NCBI GenBank assembly: GCA_030068525.1 | Contig: JASJOS010000016.1 | Location: forward strand, 62,001 to 126,000 | Length of the DNA stretch: 64,000 bases | Direction: 5' to 3' | From: Xanthocytophaga flava | Lineage (GTDB): Bacteria > Bacteroidota > Bacteroidia > Cytophagales > 172606-1 | Part shown: positions 1 to 9,720 of the stretch, one piece after another | How positions within the stretch are numbered: the first letter of the stretch is position 1 | How the letters are laid out: every line of letters begins with the position of its first letter | Program-made: the position numbers and the translations under genes | Notes under the pieces: generated by a model | The model's database searches: none | What the model was told of the DNA's origin: nothing | The model's input: the letters and a program-made list of their open reading frames with translations, nothing else

Positions 1-239
1 CTGATGCCAAGTTGCTTTTTCGGTCAGGAATCCAATTAAATGAGGTAATGGTACCTAGCTATGACAATCAGACCTTTGAGACAAATGTAAAGGGTTTGTA
101 TGTGTGCGGAACTGTAGTAGCGGGTATTCACACAGAAAAAGTCTTTATAGAAAATGGACGTGAACATGCTCAGGCTTTGGTAGACCATATTGCTGGTCGC
201 CCTGTTCGTCCGGTAAAGAATCTAATTATGCGTATATAA
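1..239 (+). CDS. YpdA-like FAD/NAD(P) oxidoreductase, C-terminal end only
   Basis: This is the last 79 or so codons of a gene that begins before the window; the frame is open from base 3 to the TAA at 237-239. The piece holds a typical C-terminal block of thioredoxin-reductase-like flavoproteins: an ETNVKGLYVCG segment, then a VFIENGREHA segment, which line the FAD pocket. The combination of FIENGREH and the spacing after it resembles the YpdA (bacillithiol disulfide reductase-like) group more than TrxB. The catalytic part is outside the window, so substrate is an inference. A strong hairpin follows the stop. Confidence 0.75.
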   Translation, partial: DAKLLFRSGIQLNEVMVPSYDNQTFETNVKGLYVCGTVVAGIHTEKVFIENGREHAQALVDHIAGRPVRPVKNLIMRI

Positions 240-244
240 AAAGT

Positions 245-284
245 TAGCTGCCAGTTGGATTACACTTTTCCAAGCTGGCAGCTA
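245..284. terminator. bidirectional hairpin terminator
   Basis: A 10-bp stem (245-254 with 275-284, core AGCTGCCAG) continues inward with TTGG/CCAA. It sits six bases after the YpdA-like stop and 25 bases beyond the stop of the converging minus-strand gene. It is flanked by T-rich DNA on the plus side. Confidence 0.7.
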
Positions 285-309
285 TTACTTTATTTATCAT
301 ACATCTGAT

Positions 310-1482
310 TTATTTTTTTCCTGGCCTTTGATACGTTGTGTCAGTGGTAGCTGCACCAGCCATCACTGGAATATCATTAGTAGTTGATGCTACACGGGTG
401 TGAATCTCATTGATCACATGCACAATAAAATTATGAGGAAGCAATTGATCAAACGCAGCTCTTGCCATCTGGCATTTTTCCTGAAACGTTTCTTCCGTTA
501 ATTTTGCATGGAACTGTTGAACTATCTCTCCAATCTGATCCAGTTTTGTTAGTGGGACAAATACACAAAAGTCTTCCCATTTTAAGCCTTGTAGTGGTGG
601 TAACTGTAGTTTTGTATCTATGATGACAGGAATACGTCCTGCCGATAATACCTCATATGTACGAAAATCACCATTTGCATCACCTCGCATACAAAGGATA
701 TAGGCATGTTCCTGAGTACTGCGCAGATATTCTGCACGTGCCTTTACTCTTTCTTCTTCGGCTAGTACAAAGAAATGATCGCGCTCTACAAGATGAGACT
801 TTAGATTGCTTGCTGCTCTTACTGCTTTTAATACACGCTGGCGTAACAGTCTTGGAATCATAAAGCGATATTTGATATCCAGACTACGCCCTAGTTTACG
901 ACTTAAGGCTAACTTATAGATTACTGCATCTGGTACAGGAATGGGTTTGGTCAATTTGTTTATAGTACTGGAATATTTTGTATTGCCATCAAAGGCAATA
1001 GTTGGAGTAGCTGGTTTGGAAATAGGAGTGATTAAATGTCCTATGTCATATATCCAGGTTGGTATAGGGAGCAACTTTTCTCCAGGATATTGATAAACAG
1101 AAGTTGCAAATACAATTTCTCCTGGTTGTGGTTTATATTCCATACCCCCTGCAAATGTTACAACTGTCCGGCCAGTCGCTAGCACCTTACGTATATAGTT
1201 ACGTAATTCGCCTAATTTCTTTTGAAACATCCATTCTTTAGCATCATGAGGGATTACTACCAGATTACCAGCATCTTCTATAGTATCGAATCGATGAATT
1301 CTGACCAAGCCAGGTAATACAGCTCGCAGCGGATTCCAGAAAAGTGTCTGTGTACTTGTATCTGCCTCTGAAAGATGCATTAATAAAGGACAAGGACGTG
1401 CAGACGGATTGGGAGAAAGCAATTCGTTGCTTACCCATAAATCTAAGGGTTTTGTCGTTGAGTTGTGGTGAAATGTTGTCAT
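310..1482 (-). CDS. exostosin (GT47)-like glycosyltransferase family protein
   Basis: This 390-residue protein has no signal peptide. Its C-terminal half carries a pattern typical of exostosin-family domains: a CMRGD-type stretch, then FRTYEVLSAGRIPVI and a WEDFCVFVP segment at about residues 270-315. In GT47 proteins this region binds the nucleotide-sugar donor and the acidic residue before the PVI run is important. The N-terminal half (DLWVSNELL, VVIPHDAKEW) fits the acceptor-side domain. A role in surface polysaccharide or glycan assembly is inferred; there are no other glycan synthesis genes nearby to name a product. The ATG at 1480-1482 is used. Confidence 0.6.
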   Translation of the reverse strand: MTTFHHNSTTKPLDLWVSNELLSPNPSARPCPLLMHLSEADTSTQTLFWNPLRAVLPGLVRIHRFDTIEDAGNLVVIPHDAKEWMFQKKLGELRNYIRKVLATGRTVVTFAGGMEYKPQPGEIVFATSVYQYPGEKLLPIPTWIYDIGHLITPISKPATPTIAFDGNTKYSSTINKLTKPIPVPDAVIYKLALSRKLGRSLDIKYRFMIPRLLRQRVLKAVRAASNLKSHLVERDHFFVLAEEERVKARAEYLRSTQEHAYILCMRGDANGDFRTYEVLSAGRIPVIIDTKLQLPPLQGLKWEDFCVFVPLTKLDQIGEIVQQFHAKLTEETFQEKCQMARAAFDQLLPHNFIVHVINEIHTRVASTTNDIPVMAGAATTDTTYQRPGKK

Positions 1483-1978
1483 AAACGGAAAGGTGTAATC
1501 GTAAGTATAGTTTGTTCATTCTTAAAATGCTCAGGAATCATAATGGACACATATACAGATACCTGTGATAAATGACAGCACAGAGTACATGACTGGATCT
1601 ATCAGAAATCTTGCTGAAAGGTTTATAAATGATAACTAGGTAAAATTTTTAAATACTGAACACCTGGTACACACTTGCTGGAATCCTGTGGAGGATTTTT
1701 CTAAACACTTCTGCTTGGCTATATTTATTAACTGGAAGTTTCTGTGTAATTCAGATACTTTTAACTTGGGTAGAGTAGAATTGGGACTACTATTATTGCA
1801 GAAGTTCCTGCAAAAAAGAACCAATTTTAGGTATTGGTTTGTATCCTTGTTGAAATGTAAACATCTATATTTGTATATTCTCGTTTATTTCTTCATTTTT
1901 TAAGGTAGGGTAAGAATATTTTGAGATAAATAGTTGATAGATAGCGTTTTTATGTATTTACCAAATCATTTACAGTAT
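1483..1978. other. intergenic region, divergent
   Basis: About 500 bases lie between the divergent GT47-like gene and the lipoprotein gene. Open frames here lack family resemblance and normal composition. A TATATTTG match to the Bacteroidota -7 box lies at 1866-1873, but no TTTG sits at the expected 19-21 bp upstream, so a promoter for the plus-strand gene is possible but unproven. A short TGCAG/CTGCA hairpin at about 1797-1812 is unremarkable. Confidence 0.4.
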
Positions 1979-2569
1979 ATGAAAAAAATCTTTGTGTATG
2001 TGTGTGTACTCTGTGTAGGATATGGAAGTTTAATGAGTTGTCAACCTACTAATGATCAACAAAAAGCAGAAGAGTCTGAAGAAATGGATTTGCCAGCACC
2101 TACTGTTGTGAAGACATCACTCGCAGCTCCTGATCAGTTTGAGAATGTATTAACTTCCTATTTTATGCTGAAGGATAGTTTTGTAAAATCTGATACCATT
2201 GAAATTAATCAGAAAGCCACAGATTTGATTGGAGCTACTAATAAGGTAGATACTACCAAACTAAACACAGAAGTTCAAGCTAAATGGAAAACATCTAAAG
2301 CAATGATCATTCGCTCTGTCACAACATTGCAAACTGAAAAAGGGTTAGAAGACAAAAGAGCTGTCTTTGAAGATCTTTCTAAGATTATGTATGAGGTTGT
2401 GAATACCTATGGTGCCAGAACTACTGTTTATAAACAATATTGTCCGATGGCATTAAATGACAAAGGAGCTTATTGGTTGAGCATAAATAAAGAAATTAAA
2501 AATCCTTATTTTGGAGATAAGATGCTTGAATGTGGAGAGGTACAGGAAGTACTTACATTTGAGAAATAA
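1979..2569 (+). CDS. hypothetical lipoprotein
   Basis: This 196-residue protein starts at the ATG at 1979. A longer frame from 1934 exists, but only the 1979 start puts a lipoprotein signal (MKKIFVYVC, hydrophobic core, LMSC lipobox) at the N-terminus. After the lipidated Cys come a charged linker and a mostly helical domain with no family I recognise. The body has several Lys/Asp-rich helices and one CPMA cysteine near residue 165. It probably sits on the periplasmic face of a membrane. It ends 11 bases before a bidirectional hairpin. Confidence 0.7.
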   Translation: MKKIFVYVCVLCVGYGSLMSCQPTNDQQKAEESEEMDLPAPTVVKTSLAAPDQFENVLTSYFMLKDSFVKSDTIEINQKATDLIGATNKVDTTKLNTEVQAKWKTSKAMIIRSVTTLQTEKGLEDKRAVFEDLSKIMYEVVNTYGARTTVYKQYCPMALNDKGAYWLSINKEIKNPYFGDKMLECGEVQEVLTFEK

Positions 2570-2579
2570 TTGTGTAGAG

Positions 2580-2609
2580 GCAGTATTGAGGCATAGAACT
2601 CAATACTGC
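2580..2609. terminator. bidirectional hairpin terminator
   Basis: A perfect 11-bp stem (2580-2590 with 2599-2609) and an 8-base loop separate the converging lipoprotein and histidine kinase genes. T-rich DNA follows on the plus side. Confidence 0.7.
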
Positions 2610-2617
2610 TATCTATT

Positions 2618-4009
2618 TTAGGCTGGTAGGTAGACAGAGAAAATTGCTCCCTGAGCAGGCGTACTGATTGCCTGTATATATCCTCCATGATTGGTGACAA
2701 CCCGCTTGCATACGGCCAGTCCAACTCCAGTCCCTTTATATTCTTCCTGAGTATGCAAACGCTGAAAGATAGTAAATATCTTTTCTGCATATTCCTGTTC
2801 AAATCCAATCCCATTGTCTACTATCTGTATTTTATAAAAGGTTCGGCTAATCATATTTTCGCTGAGGTTGAGTTCCTGGTTATTTGAGATTTGTGAGGAA
2901 ATCTGAATGATTGGGGGTACCCCTGGCTTAGCATATTTTAAAGAGTTTAGGAGCAGGTTTTGAAACAACTGATGGATTTGTACAGGTTGTACTCTGAGTG
3001 TAGGCAGCTTATCAATAGAAATTTGTGCTTGTTGCTGTTGAATAGGTTCTGACAGATCATCAAGCACTTGTTTGAGAAGTATGTTTAGATCTGTACTGAC
3101 AAAAGATTGATTTTGATTAACGATACGTGAAAAGCTAAGTAAATCTTCAATCAGTTGTTTCATTCTACGGCTCAGATCCATAATAGTATCCAGTGTACGA
3201 TTACCTTCCTGATCAAGTTTATCTTTTTGTTTTGTCTTAAGCATCGATCCGAAGGTCATAATCTTACGCAGAGGCTCTTGCAGGTCATGAGAGGCTACAT
3301 AGGCAAACTGTTCCAGTTCCTGATTGGAGCGATTTAATGCTTCTACTTTTAATTCCAGCTCTATTTGAGTTGCTAGCCTTTTTCTTAGCTCTTTGTTTAG
3401 TATCAGAAACGAAAATATTAACAGGCATAAAGTAATTATTGCCAGAATGAGAAGGAAGACAGGTGCAGCAGCTTCACTGGCATTTTTGATAAGTGTACGT
3501 TCTTCTTTGAGTTTCTGTTCATGGGCACGAATGGATCTTAACTTTGTTAATAGTAACTCTGTGGTTTTCCGATCATAAGAGATGTCTCCTCGAAATACAG
3601 TACTAGTTGGGGTATAAGTAGCCTGGTAGACAGCAACAAGAGAATCCAGATTGGCAAATCTTTGGTCAAGCAATTGACGTAATGTATCCAGATTGTGTCT
3701 TTGTATTGGATTGTCACTTGTTATACTATCTGTCTGATGTAATTTGCTGTATGTGTCCTTTTTGTATTGGTGATAGTTTATCAGATGTAGAGAGTCTCCT
3801 GATAAAAGATAACCACGTTGTGAGTTAACTGCTGAACGTAGATTTGTAAACATTTCTTCTACATAGAGCAGTGTTTGGTAAGTATGTTCTACCTTCTCAG
3901 AAGAGTTTACCAGATTCTGAATACGGTTGTAAGCAAGAATACTGATATTGATAAGAATAGTAACGCTTAATATAAAAGCAATGGTATTATCAACGGTATT
4001 TCTTCTCAT
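2618..4009 (-). CDS. CHASE3-domain sensor histidine kinase
   Basis: The protein has 463 residues from the ATG at 4007-4009; a TTG six codons upstream is less likely. Order of parts: TM helix at about 8-28, a periplasmic CHASE3-type helical sensor (about 30-175, with a SQRGYLLSGD segment typical of CHASE3), TM helix at about 183-205, a coiled coil, HisKA with phospho-accepting His at about residue 241 (SHDLQEPL), then the ATPase with N box (NSLKYAKPG), G1 (DNGIGF) and G2 (GTGVGLAV) motifs. It autophosphorylates and passes phosphate to an unlinked regulator. No regulator gene is adjacent. It resembles the phytochrome-type kinases common in this phylum. Confidence 0.9.
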   Translation of the reverse strand: MRRNTVDNTIAFILSVTILINISILAYNRIQNLVNSSEKVEHTYQTLLYVEEMFTNLRSAVNSQRGYLLSGDSLHLINYHQYKKDTYSKLHQTDSITSDNPIQRHNLDTLRQLLDQRFANLDSLVAVYQATYTPTSTVFRGDISYDRKTTELLLTKLRSIRAHEQKLKEERTLIKNASEAAAPVFLLILAIITLCLLIFSFLILNKELRKRLATQIELELKVEALNRSNQELEQFAYVASHDLQEPLRKIMTFGSMLKTKQKDKLDQEGNRTLDTIMDLSRRMKQLIEDLLSFSRIVNQNQSFVSTDLNILLKQVLDDLSEPIQQQQAQISIDKLPTLRVQPVQIHQLFQNLLLNSLKYAKPGVPPIIQISSQISNNQELNLSENMISRTFYKIQIVDNGIGFEQEYAEKIFTIFQRLHTQEEYKGTGVGLAVCKRVVTNHGGYIQAISTPAQGAIFSVYLPA

Positions 4010-4080
4010 AGTAATTGTACTGAACAATCAATACAGCCTAATGGCAATAGCTGGTCTGGAATAATAGGAATTCGTAGGAC

Positions 4081-4222
4081 CCCAAAATACAAATATATCT
4101 ACATTTTGTATTTTGGGAAGGGTAATATATACAAAAGCTTGCTGATTATTACTCACCAGCAAGCTTAATGATACAAATACCGATAAAACAAAACTGCCAG
4201 CTGTATTGTTTAGCTGGCAGTT
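4081..4222. other. three tandem hairpins, probably including the E2 gene terminator
   Basis: Three separate perfect stems fill this gap: 13 bp (4081-4093 with 4105-4117), 10 bp (4135-4144 with 4157-4166) and 11 bp (4192-4202 with 4212-4222). Read on the minus strand, the last one follows the dihydrolipoamide acyltransferase stop by 7 bases and leads into a TTTTGTTTTA run, as an intrinsic terminator would. The other two lie between that point and the kinase promoter region. Confidence 0.6.
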
Positions 4223-4229
4223 GTAGTAA

Positions 4230-5963
4230 TTAAGAAAAGATCTTACGATTTACATCAAAGGCTTCCAGATAGTCGGCAACCCTACGTACAAACATACCTC
4301 CCAGTGAGCCGTCTACTACTCTGTGGTCGTAGCTATGTGACAAAAACATAAGGTGACGAATACCTAATGTATCTCCAAACGGAGTCTCAATCACTGCTGG
4401 TTTTTTCTGAATAGCACCAAATGCCATGATGGCTACCTGTGGTTGCATAATAATAGGTGTACCCATAACATTACCAAATGATCCTACATTAGACATGGTA
4501 AAAGTCCCATCTGCCAGATCATCAACTGTAAGTTTGTTCTCGCGGGCACGACGCGCCAAGTCATTTACTTTTTTTGTTAAGCCTACCAGATTGAGTTGAT
4601 CGGCATTTTTAATGACAGGTACAATCAGATTACCACTTGGTAAAGCTACAGCCATACCAATGTTAATATCTTTTTTTACAATAATCTTATCACCTTCTAC
4701 AGAGGCATTGATCATTGGATAATCTTTGATTGCCTTGGCAATTGCTTCTATAAATACAGGTGTAAATGTAATTGTATCGCCTTCCCGTGATTTAAATTCC
4801 TGTTTCACGCGATTTCTCCAATACACCATGTTAGTTACATCAGCTTCTACAAAAGAGGTAACATGAGGTGAGATGCGTTTGGAATCAACCATACGTTGCG
4901 CAATCATTTTACGCATCCGGTCCATTTCAATAATATCTGCCCGTCCACTATACGAAACTGCAGGTGTAGAAACGGGTTGTACAGGCTCTGTCACTTTTAT
5001 GCTAGGCTGCACAGGTTCTATTGTTTGAGTAACAGGTTGTTTTACTTCTGTAACAGGCTGCTTAACCTCTGGAGTCTGCACCACAGATGTTTTTTCTTCA
5101 GAAGCTTTTTCTGGCTGCGGAATTGTTTTTTCAGGTTCTGGAGTTATTGTTTGGGTTTCTGTTTTTACTTCTGCCTCAGGTTGTTTTACTGTTTCCTGCA
5201 TAGTTAGTGTTGAAACTTCAGGTGTTGGTATAACAGGTGTTGGCACTTCTTTGGGAATAGACTTAACCTGCTCAATCAAAGACAATGTTTCATCTGCCAG
5301 AGAAGTAGTGTTTGTATTTTCAGACTGAGGTTCTATAATTTCTCCAAACGTGGCTTTGACAGAAGCTACTTCTGGTATATCAACATTGGCAGGTGTTAAA
5401 TCAGGAGAAGTAAAACCTGGATTTTTACTTTGAATATATTGTAGAATATCTTTTTTCGTCACACGATTATCTCCGCCACTGCCCGGAATGCGTTCTAGTT
5501 CGGACATAGAGATGCCTTCTTCCCGTGCTATTGTTAAAACAAGGGGAGAATAAAATCTACCAGCAACAGGTGTATCCAATAGTTGGAAAGATGGTCTGGA
5601 AGATAAGCTATTAATTTTGGACTCTATGATTTGTATATGTTGTTCTACTTCTTCCACTGGTTCTTCCTGCTCTGTTTCTGTTGTTGGGGTTGCAGAAGGA
5701 TTGATAATGGCTTCTGCATCAGCTTCTGTAGCGATAATAGCAATAGGAGTTCCTACCTGAACAACCGCACCTGATTGAGCTAGTATTTGTTTTAAAACGC
5801 CTGAATGTGTAGCGGGTACTTCTGTATCTACCTTATCTGTGGCAACTTCCAGTACTGCTTCATCTTGTTCTATTGTTTGTCCTTCTTTCTTTAGCCATGC
5901 CAGGATTGTACCTTCTATGATACTTTCGCCCATTTTGGGCATAACCATTTCAATCAATGCCAT
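4230..5963 (-). CDS. 2-oxoacid dehydrogenase E2 component (dihydrolipoamide acyltransferase)
   Basis: This 577-residue E2 has one lipoyl domain (1-80, lipoylated Lys44 in ATDKVDTE), an E3-binding peripheral domain (about 137-177), a long Pro/Glu/Val/Thr-rich swinging linker (about 180-340, with repeated KQPVTE and EPVQP units), and the catalytic domain (about 345-577). The active-site motif near the end, HRVVDG, gives His547 and Asp551. It moves acyl groups from E1 to CoA in a cytoplasmic complex. Whether the substrate is pyruvate, 2-oxoglutarate or a branched-chain acid cannot be told here, since E1 and E3 are not adjacent. The arrangement resembles branched-chain-type E2 proteins. Confidence 0.92.
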   Translation of the reverse strand: MALIEMVMPKMGESIIEGTILAWLKKEGQTIEQDEAVLEVATDKVDTEVPATHSGVLKQILAQSGAVVQVGTPIAIIATEADAEAIINPSATPTTETEQEEPVEEVEQHIQIIESKINSLSSRPSFQLLDTPVAGRFYSPLVLTIAREEGISMSELERIPGSGGDNRVTKKDILQYIQSKNPGFTSPDLTPANVDIPEVASVKATFGEIIEPQSENTNTTSLADETLSLIEQVKSIPKEVPTPVIPTPEVSTLTMQETVKQPEAEVKTETQTITPEPEKTIPQPEKASEEKTSVVQTPEVKQPVTEVKQPVTQTIEPVQPSIKVTEPVQPVSTPAVSYSGRADIIEMDRMRKMIAQRMVDSKRISPHVTSFVEADVTNMVYWRNRVKQEFKSREGDTITFTPVFIEAIAKAIKDYPMINASVEGDKIIVKKDINIGMAVALPSGNLIVPVIKNADQLNLVGLTKKVNDLARRARENKLTVDDLADGTFTMSNVGSFGNVMGTPIIMQPQVAIMAFGAIQKKPAVIETPFGDTLGIRHLMFLSHSYDHRVVDGSLGGMFVRRVADYLEAFDVNRKIFS

Positions 5964-6151
5964 ATTTCAAAAATTAAAAATGATAGATGTAAGGGTGTTC
6001 TTCAAATGTAGCTACCTTCCCGTCGCAGCAAAAATACTATTTTTTTAATGTACCCATATAGTTAAATTGTTTTTTGGCTCAATGACCACATTTATATCAA
6101 ACCTATAAGGCAAATACTTTATTATCTGGATAAATATGCATTCATGGCCTT

Positions 6152-7420
6152 TTATGGCGCAGCCGTTTCTACAGAGGCTGGCAGATTCTGGCGTAACAGA
6201 TTCAGTACTGATAAGGTAGTGTATTGAATGTTTAGCAGACGATCTCTGAACAACTGCAATTTTTTTGTAACGGTCTTATCCTTATCTGCATACGCTATCC
6301 ATATAGTACCTACTGGTTTGTCTGGAGTTCCTCCATCTGGTCCTGCAATGCCACTTGTAGAAATGCCAATATCTGTATTCAGTTTTTTACGAACATTCTC
6401 AGCCATCTGGCGCACTGTTTCTTCACTAACTGCTCCGTGTTGTGCCAATGTATCTGGACGCACATCCAACTGATTAATCTTCATATCATTACTATAGGTG
6501 ACCATACCTCCTATAAAGTATCGTGAACTGCCGGGAACTTTGGTTATTGTATGGGCTACATATCCTCCTGTACAGCTTTCTGCAGTGGCTAGCGTAAGAT
6601 TTTGGTCCAGCAAGAGCTTGCCAATGACAGTTTCCAATTCATCATCATCATAGCCGTATACATATTCCGGTATGATAGTAAGCAAAGTATTTACTTGCTG
6701 TTGTACTTCTGCCTCAAGTTCACTTATGGATGCACCAGTCGCAGTCAGACGTAGTTTAACCTGCCCCATGCTAGGCAGATAAGCCAGACGAATATGAGAA
6801 GGTAATGCATCTTCCCATGCCTCGATTTGTTCTGCCAGAAAAGATTCCCCAATTCCGATAGTTCGTATATTTTTATGGTAGATAGCTGGTGTTTGAAAGA
6901 ATGCACTAAGATGTTCAAGCACCCAGTTTTCCATGATCCATTTCATTTCGTAGGGAACACCTGGCATAGATACAAAAATTTTACCCTGGTGCTCAAACCA
7001 CATGCCTGGAGCTGTGCCAGCTTTATTTACAATACAAGTACAATTGGTCGGAACCATTGCCTGTTGGCGATTGAGCTCGGTTAGTTCAAAACCACGGCGG
7101 GTAAATATTTCAGAAACATTGGCTAGTGCGTCCTCATTCAGAACCATTCCTACACCAAAATATTTAGCCAGTGTTTTTTTCGTAATATCATCTTTGGTAG
7201 GTCCCAGTCCACCTGTAATCAGAATGACATCCGCCCGTGATTCTGCTTCCTTCAATATCTGGAGGATCTGATCTTCTGTATCGCCAACAGATGATTTACG
7301 AACTGTTCGGATACCAATTTTTGAAAGTTCAGCACTCATCCATTGGGTATTGGTATCTGTAATCTGTCCATACAGAATCTCATCACCAATGGTTACAACT
7401 TCAGCTAAAATGCTTTTCAT
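6152..7420 (-). CDS. cinA: CinA family nicotinamide-nucleotide amidohydrolase
   Basis: This 422-residue protein has the normal two-domain CinA layout. An N-terminal MoaB/MogA-like domain (about 1-170, with GDEILYGQ and GGLGPTKDD motifs) acts on ADP-ribose-type pyrophosphates in family members. A C-terminal CinA domain (about 262-410) has the TAESCTGG motif bearing the catalytic Ser and the SGIAGPDGG loop of nicotinamide mononucleotide deamidases. It recycles pyridine nucleotides in the cytoplasm; the competence name is historical. Length is normal. It lies 190 bases upstream of the E2 gene on the same strand, probably by chance. Confidence 0.92.
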   Translation of the reverse strand: MKSILAEVVTIGDEILYGQITDTNTQWMSAELSKIGIRTVRKSSVGDTEDQILQILKEAESRADVILITGGLGPTKDDITKKTLAKYFGVGMVLNEDALANVSEIFTRRGFELTELNRQQAMVPTNCTCIVNKAGTAPGMWFEHQGKIFVSMPGVPYEMKWIMENWVLEHLSAFFQTPAIYHKNIRTIGIGESFLAEQIEAWEDALPSHIRLAYLPSMGQVKLRLTATGASISELEAEVQQQVNTLLTIIPEYVYGYDDDELETVIGKLLLDQNLTLATAESCTGGYVAHTITKVPGSSRYFIGGMVTYSNDMKINQLDVRPDTLAQHGAVSEETVRQMAENVRKKLNTDIGISTSGIAGPDGGTPDKPVGTIWIAYADKDKTVTKKLQLFRDRLLNIQYTTLSVLNLLRQNLPASVETAAP

Positions 7421-7758
7421 ACAAATGTGAGATGAATAATTTGGGTTATAAAAACTGGTTTAAGATAGAGAATGAAGTGTCTCTATTTTGTAGAATGCTT
7501 TCCAAAAATAGTATCTTTTCCACTTATCCTGTCGTATTTCCAAATATTTTGAAGTGCACAAGTGCTTAGTGCTAATCATGAGATAGTTGTAACTAAACCG
7601 ATATCATTTTTACCGATAGAAATTGACGATTTACCCCTTTAGATTAGTTGTTTTACCGGAGGTGTATATGCTCTATAGAGGAGTATTCTTATCTTTGATA
7701 TACCTTTTGCAATCAAGCCATACAAGATTTATAACGAGTGAAATAATTAACTACAACT
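7421..7758. other. intergenic region, divergent
   Basis: About 340 bases separate the divergent cinA and DUF2306 genes, so it should hold both promoters. I find no good TTTG/TAnnTTTG pair. A frame of 86 codons overlapping the next gene's start has no supporting features. Confidence 0.3.
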
Positions 7759-8400
7759 ATGAAAACTTTTTCTCTGCGTCCACTTCTCAAAGGCCTTATG
7801 ATTTTTCTGTCTGTAGGAATCGCGGCTTATGCCTTTTCGTATTTTACTTTCAAAGAGCAGAATCTATTGGCATCCAAGGCTAAAGAACTTCTGGCAAGCG
7901 TATTCTACCGGACATCTTTTTATGTACATGCTGGTTTTGGTGCAATAGCACTTTTGATTGGCGGATGGCAGTTTATCAAACGCTTCAGACGTCGCTATAC
8001 TGCATTACATCGAAATGCAGGTAAGGTCTATGTTATTGCTGTTATGCTGAGCAGTTTGGCCGGACTAATTATTGCCTTTAACGCTAATGGAGGAATAGTA
8101 CCTGTTACTGGGTTTCTATCTCTGGCTATCTTATGGTTAATTACAGATATACAGGCTTACCAGACAATCAGAGGTGGAGATGTAAAAGGACACGAACAAT
8201 GGATGATTCGTAACTATGCCCTTACCTTTGCAGCAGTTACCTTACGTCTCTGGATTCCAGTTTTACAGATATTTTTCAAGTTAACATTTCTAGAAGCGTA
8301 TCAGATTGTTGCCTGGCTCTGCTGGATTCCTAATATGCTGGTTGCAGAGGCAATTATTTATTCACTGCGGAAGCCAAAGCTACAGCTAGCTGAAAAATGA
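7759..8400 (+). CDS. DUF2306 family membrane protein
   Basis: This 213-residue integral membrane protein has about six TM segments. A conserved His starts the second segment (YVHAGFGAIALLIGGWQF), followed by an RRR-LHR-GK loop and a GHEQWMIRN motif near residue 155. That order of His/Arg-containing loops matches DUF2306 proteins, predicted membrane proteins of unknown function that recall cytochrome b561-like haem or metal binding. Binding of a cofactor is inference only. No partner gene is adjacent; a second, more divergent relative may be encoded at 59198-59854. Confidence 0.75.
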   Translation: MKTFSLRPLLKGLMIFLSVGIAAYAFSYFTFKEQNLLASKAKELLASVFYRTSFYVHAGFGAIALLIGGWQFIKRFRRRYTALHRNAGKVYVIAVMLSSLAGLIIAFNANGGIVPVTGFLSLAILWLITDIQAYQTIRGGDVKGHEQWMIRNYALTFAAVTLRLWIPVLQIFFKLTFLEAYQIVAWLCWIPNMLVAEAIIYSLRKPKLQLAEK

Positions 8401-8567
8401 AAGGTTTGCTCTAATGAATCTACTCACTAATTGATATTTGTTATGCGAATTTACATCAGGAGAAGGAAATATTAATCAAAGCTATATTATCTGGTATTGT
8501 TAAATTCTGATTAGTATTTCTTTCTGATGTATATTACATAACTCACAGTGCGTATCCCCGTTTAATT

Positions 8568-9515
8568 CTAATTCTGTAGTAATTCAATTTTTATCTTATC
8601 AATTCGCAAGGCTTTTTCTTTGTCAATGTCTACTATGGTCTTTCTAAGTGTCTCAATTTTTATTGGAGTTCCGACCAAATAATCATATTCATACTGATTT
8701 GTATCATTGATATCTATCTTGGCACTTTCCATAATTTTATCTGTACTAGGGACATTCATTTTTCTGAATAGTTCTGTTAGCATTTTCCGAGTATCCTCTG
8801 GGTTGAGTTTCATTTCCTGCATGAGTGTAAACGTGGAATTTTTCTTGTCTACACCTTTGATATAGAGCTTGGTATCGCCTCTAACAACTGATCCCCCAAA
8901 CATATTTGGAATAGGTTGCTCGTAAGTGAGTGGTGTAGTCTGAGAAAATTGATAACCAAATGGAAAGTGGAAGTATTGTATTTCTTTGAATATAAATTGT
9001 TCAACCCCTTCTTTGCTACTATAGGCAGACTCTATTGCTTGCATAGCTTTTTTGAAAGCTTCTTTTTCTTTTGGTTTGTCTTTGTATAGTGTCTCTGTAA
9101 TATCTGCCACTAAATCTTTCATCATTTTACCTATTTCTTTCCAATTCTCAATGCCAACGAACTGACCCATATCAGTGGTTGTATAAATGACTTCTGTTAT
9201 CTGATATTTAGATAGTAAGCTGGCAAATTTTGAAGGGATATTATACTCACTTACCAGATCATTTTTATGAGACCATTTAATTTTGTAGGAAGATGCGGTA
9301 GAGTCAATAACCAGAAAATTAGCTATATAGGAAGAAGAATCATTTTTCGAGAGTTCTCCCTTTTTCCATTGTTGTTGTACTTTAGTGATTTTAAAGTTGA
9401 AAGAATCACCTTTCGACCAATAAGATACCAGAGAGATAGCAGATGTGTCGTTTTGTGAAAAACAGGTGAGCCGACAGATAAATAAGAAAAAGCAGTAGAA
9501 TAAAACAGATTTCAT
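8568..9515 (-). CDS. hypothetical secreted protein
   Basis: This 315-residue protein has an N-terminal signal peptide (about 1-20, ending near FSQN) and no further TM segment. The mature part alternates beta-rich stretches with a Lys-rich helix at about 140-170. It is not a family I can name. It resembles the broad group of periplasmic Bacteroidota proteins annotated as hypothetical, often of 280-330 residues. It stands alone on the minus strand, with a weak AT-rich gap on both sides. Confidence 0.6.
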   Translation of the reverse strand: MKSVLFYCFFLFICRLTCFSQNDTSAISLVSYWSKGDSFNFKITKVQQQWKKGELSKNDSSSYIANFLVIDSTASSYKIKWSHKNDLVSEYNIPSKFASLLSKYQITEVIYTTTDMGQFVGIENWKEIGKMMKDLVADITETLYKDKPKEKEAFKKAMQAIESAYSSKEGVEQFIFKEIQYFHFPFGYQFSQTTPLTYEQPIPNMFGGSVVRGDTKLYIKGVDKKNSTFTLMQEMKLNPEDTRKMLTELFRKMNVPSTDKIMESAKIDINDTNQYEYDYLVGTPIKIETLRKTIVDIDKEKALRIDKIKIELLQN

Positions 9516-9720
9516 TTAAGCGGTTTCGAGTTCTAGAGTGTATTTGGCAAGATAAAAATTCGAATGGAGAATATAATAGATGAATTATGTGGAAATTGAT
9601 AAATGCTTTTGTTGGAGTGAAGATATAGTTTTGTTAAGTCCAGCTTTTATACATTTTCAAAAAATAGATTATTTCTCTACTATTATTGTGAAATTTATAA
9701 ACTCTCATCTCTTAACAGAC

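Noticed and set aside
1636..1903. Short frames on both strands in the gap at 1.5-2 kb
   Set aside because: Overlapping, low-quality composition, no start context and no conserved pattern.
4896..5207. 103-codon plus-strand frame
   Set aside because: It is the antisense of the repetitive Pro/Glu/Val/Thr linker in the E2 gene, giving Cys/Phe/Arg-rich nonsense.
7623..7883. 86-codon plus-strand frame across the DUF2306 start
   Set aside because: It overlaps the better supported gene out of frame and has no signal or motif.
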